From positions 1-9,425 of the forward strand of contig JADLDX010000834.1 in the NCBI GenBank assembly GCA_020846515.1: a stretch of DNA of 9,425 nt. Direction: 5' to 3'. Positions 7,532-9,425 of the stretch are shown piece after piece. The notes under the pieces were generated by a model. It was not told the DNA's origin and ran no database searches. It saw nothing but the letters and a program-made list of their open reading frames with translations. The DNA is from Pirellulaceae bacterium (GTDB lineage Bacteria > Planctomycetota > Planctomycetia > Pirellulales > Pirellulaceae). Position numbers and translations under genes: made by a program. Position 1 is the first letter of the stretch, and each line of letters starts with the position of its first letter.

Positions 7532-7826
7532 TCCGAGCCGAATCGGACGCGTCGACGTGCTTAGATTACGGTGAATATGGCCCTTGCCCCAAAAACCAGG
7601 GCTATCGCGCGCCGGTCCGCTGCGCCCGCAGAAACGGGCCTGGCTGGTAAGTGCTTGAGGCTAAGCAGATTAGGGTGGACGTAGTGGATTCCCCTATCAA
7701 AAATTCAGCATTGCCATGATGTCGCCGGTCAGCATCTCGTATCAAAATGGCACCCGTGCCGCGAAATCCAGAATGGCTTTGCGCGGCAATCGTCGGTGTT
7801 TCTCCGCAAGACGTAGATGATCCAGC

Positions 7827-8909
7827 ATGGCCAATCCGCTGCATAGCCACGAGCTTAGATTGCAATCGATAGTCAGCGCCGTAGTCGACGCCGTTCTAAG
7901 TATCGATGAACACGGCCTGATCCTTTCGGCCAACCGGGCAACTGGCGAAATGTTCGGCTACACGATCGAGGAATTAATAGGGAAAAACGTAAGCCAGCTT
8001 ATGCCGGAACCGTTCCGTCGCGAGCATGACATGTACATCCAGCGATACCTGGAAACTGGTTGTGCCCGAATCATAGGGCGCGGAAGAGAGTTGACGGGAC
8101 AACGTAAAGATGGCAGTTTGTTCCCCATCGACTTGTCCGTAAGCCAGATCAGCCAAACGCGAACATTTACGGGTATTGTGCGGGACGTATCTGCGCGACG
8201 AAAGTTACAGCAACATGTCTTGGAGCTGGCCAGCGAACAGCAGCGTCGAATTGGTCACCATTTGCAAGAAAACATCGGTCAAGAGCTGACCGGCATCAGT
8301 TTGCTGGCCCACACACTAAAGGCCATTGTTAGTGAGGCTTCAAAGGTCGATCCCTCTTCGCTGAGATTATCGGAGCCAGAGTATAATCGACTGCAGTTGG
8401 TGCTCGATCGACTGGCCAGCGGAGTCAGTACAGTTGTGCGCAATGTGGAGCAACTGAGCAAGCGTGTTATGCCCGTTCAAATCGACTCGCAGGGGTTTGT
8501 GGCCGCTCTCTATCGGTTGAACAGTGAGACCATCCGCCTGACTGGTCTGAAATGCAAACTAGACTGTGAATTGCCACTTGAAATTCACAACAATACTGTC
8601 GCGACTCATGTATACCGGATCGCGCAGGAAGCGGTTGAACATGCGGTACAGCGTCCGGCAGTGACGTGCATAACCATGCGCATCAGCCAAGATGGCGAGG
8701 AGTTAGTCATAGAAATAATCGACGACGCATCTCATTGTAAATCGCCGATGGTTGAGGCTGGATGTAAGCCCACTTGCACGCGGCTCGCATCGGAGGTCAT
8801 GCGATATCGCGCAGGGCTCATCGGTGGCAGGATCACGGAAACTCTGCTACAGCCCGCTGGCCACTCCATCGAGCTACGCATTCATTTGCAGTCGTTGGCA
8901 TCGGAGTAG
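7827..8909 (+). CDS. FixL-like PAS (putative haem) sensor with degenerate NarX-type histidine kinase region
   Basis: A 360-residue soluble protein with no membrane helix. The PAS domain (about 10-125) matches the haem PAS of FixL: MPEPFRREHD gives H67 at the proximal haem position, with R73, I82, R87, L103 and V105 at the spacing of H200, R206, I215, R220, L236 and I238 in Bradyrhizobium FixL. The HisKA_3-like helix starts near 137 (EQQRRIGHHLQENIGQEL). Where the family has L-H-D, this protein has L146-Q147-E148, so the phosphoacceptor His is missing. In the ATPase part (about 257-355) the N-box reads QEAVEHA (H272 for Asn), the D-G-x-G motif is D299-D-A-S-H, and the second glycine box is RLAS; only MRYRAGLIGGR remains family-like. 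Autokinase activity is therefore unlikely. ATG 7827 is two codons after an in-frame stop, so the start is tightly limited; there is no clear ribosome site. It is divergent from the response regulator, its probable partner. Confidence 0.9.
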   Translation: MANPLHSHELRLQSIVSAVVDAVLSIDEHGLILSANRATGEMFGYTIEELIGKNVSQLMPEPFRREHDMYIQRYLETGCARIIGRGRELTGQRKDGSLFPIDLSVSQISQTRTFTGIVRDVSARRKLQQHVLELASEQQRRIGHHLQENIGQELTGISLLAHTLKAIVSEASKVDPSSLRLSEPEYNRLQLVLDRLASGVSTVVRNVEQLSKRVMPVQIDSQGFVAALYRLNSETIRLTGLKCKLDCELPLEIHNNTVATHVYRIAQEAVEHAVQRPAVTCITMRISQDGEELVIEIIDDASHCKSPMVEAGCKPTCTRLASEVMRYRAGLIGGRITETLLQPAGHSIELRIHLQSLASE

Positions 8910-8965
8910 CCGAGTTGTTGTCTGGTAACGATCATCGGGAATGACGAACTCCTGTTCACGACCAA

Positions 8966-8980
8966 CGGGTCTGTAACCCG
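8966..8980. terminator. Weak hairpin between convergent genes
   Basis: CGGGT and ACCCG pair over a five-base loop (CTGTA) in the 91-base spacer between the PAS protein stop (8909) and the exchanger stop (9001). There is no T-run on either side, so a terminator role rests mainly on position. Confidence 0.3.
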
Positions 8981-9000
8981 AATCGAACTAATCGACGTGG

Positions 9001-9425
9001 CTAGGGTGGGCCGGGTTCGCCACCCGCAGTCAGAAGCAAGGTCAGATATACCCCATAGACAGCCACCAAAATGCCGCCTTCCCATCGGTTGACCTTCCGT
9101 CCGTTCAGCAAGATGGGCAGTAGAAGCACGGTTGTACCCAACATCCACCATGCGTCCGAATGGACGATGCTCGGCTGTACTGCCAGCGGCGATATGAAGC
9201 CGGTTAAGCCAAGGATCACTAGAATATTAAACAGGTTGGATCCAATGACATTACCAATAGCCACATCGCTTCGTCCTCGAAGACTCGAAACGAGGGAGGC
9301 AACAACTTCGGGTAAACCAGTGCCGATCGATACGATGGTCAGGCCGATCAATCGCTCGGACCATCCCCATATTCGCGCTAGTTGGCTCGCACCTGCAACT
9401 GTGGATTGCGCGCCCAGGCCAAGTA
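9001..9425 (-). CDS. Na+/Ca2+ exchanger, CaxA/YrbG type, C-terminal part (partial)
   Basis: The frame is open from the window edge to the stop TAG at 9001-9003, giving about 141 residues of C-terminus. The visible part holds the second alpha-repeat of the CaCA superfamily: SERLIGLTIVSIGTGLPEVV (family form GTSLPE, whose Glu binds the cation) and then AIGNVIGSNLFNILVILGL (family form GNxxGSNxxN). Two further hydrophobic helices follow, near WWMLGTTVLLLPILL and GGILVAVYGVYLTLLL, and the short tail ends GEPGPP. The protein would sit in the inner membrane and exchange Na+ or H+ for Ca2+ in two inverted repeats of five helices; the first repeat lies beyond the window. A TTG at 9351 is not the real start, since the reading frame continues upstream with family-like sequence. 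The gene converges on the PAS protein gene with a 91-base spacer and no sign of functional linkage. Confidence 0.93.
   Translation of the reverse strand, partial: LGLGAQSTVAGASQLARIWGWSERLIGLTIVSIGTGLPEVVASLVSSLRGRSDVAIGNVIGSNLFNILVILGLTGFISPLAVQPSIVHSDAWWMLGTTVLLLPILLNGRKVNRWEGGILVAVYGVYLTLLLTAGGEPGPP

Larger units (their letters stand above)
7398..7826. other. Divergent regulatory spacer between response regulator and PAS protein
   Basis: These 429 bases carry no credible gene on either strand; the frames here only shadow the flanking genes. The promoters of both divergent genes must lie here or further upstream, but no -35/-10 pair is clear enough to call. Symmetric elements seen are the 17-base inverted repeat at 7515-7531, TCCGA/TCGGA at 7532-7547 directly beside it, and GGCAC-CC-GTGCC at 7749-7760, which lies 67 bases before the PAS gene start. 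The length is large for a simple divergent promoter and leaves room for regulator sites or a small RNA, of which I see no direct proof. Confidence 0.5.

Noticed and set aside
7748..7762. TGGCAC followed by CCGTGCCGC, considered as a sigma-54 promoter
   Set aside because: The -12 element should be TTGC after five bases; here it is CCGC. The sequence is better described as a small GGCAC/GTGCC dyad.
8256..8264. H144/H145 of the PAS protein as replacement phosphoacceptors
   Set aside because: They sit two and three residues before the canonical position, on another face of the helix, and the ATP-binding motifs are also lost.

Overview
The window looks like a stretch of chromosome from a planctomycete, probably of the Pirellulaceae (Rhodopirellula/Blastopirellula type). 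This rests on overall style, not a marker gene: a very large Ser/Thr kinase fused to an ATPase, weak or absent Shine-Dalgarno sites at most genes, and intergenic repeats of the GTACTC, heptamer and GC-rich palindrome kinds that I associate with that group. No rRNA, tRNA, insertion sequence or CRISPR array was seen.

Layout. Positions 1-72 hold the last codons of a + strand gene. It overlaps tail to tail with a small four-helix membrane protein on the - strand (57-548). A short divergent spacer leads to a 1394-residue protein on + (661-4845): a complete Ser/Thr kinase domain, a STAND/AAA-type ATPase and a TPR-like solenoid, in the manner of PknK. A gene-free convergent spacer (4846-5211) carries a cluster of inverted GTACTC repeats. 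On the - strand follow a toxin-like protein with a glycine-rich membrane segment and a C-terminal region that may be an NAD-using toxin fold (5212-6519), then a NarL-type response regulator (6747-7397). The 227 bases between these two hold a large hairpin repeat and five copies of a heptamer. A 429-base divergent spacer separates the regulator from a PAS protein on + (7827-8909). The window ends in the C-terminal half of a CaxA/YrbG-type Na+/Ca2+ exchanger on - (9001 to the edge).

How the genes may work together. The response regulator and the PAS protein are divergent neighbours and look like a two-component pair. The PAS domain keeps the FixL haem-pocket residues at the right spacing (H67, R73, I82, R87, L103, V105), suggesting an oxygen or redox sensor. 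Its NarX-type kinase part is degenerate: the phosphoacceptor His is Gln, and the Asn and Gly residues of the ATP site are replaced. The regulator keeps all its phosphorylation residues. I infer a sensor that controls its partner without ordinary kinase activity; this is the most interesting point in the window. The second is the orphan toxin-like gene, which has no visible immunity gene. No direct link between the large kinase and the other genes can be shown from sequence.
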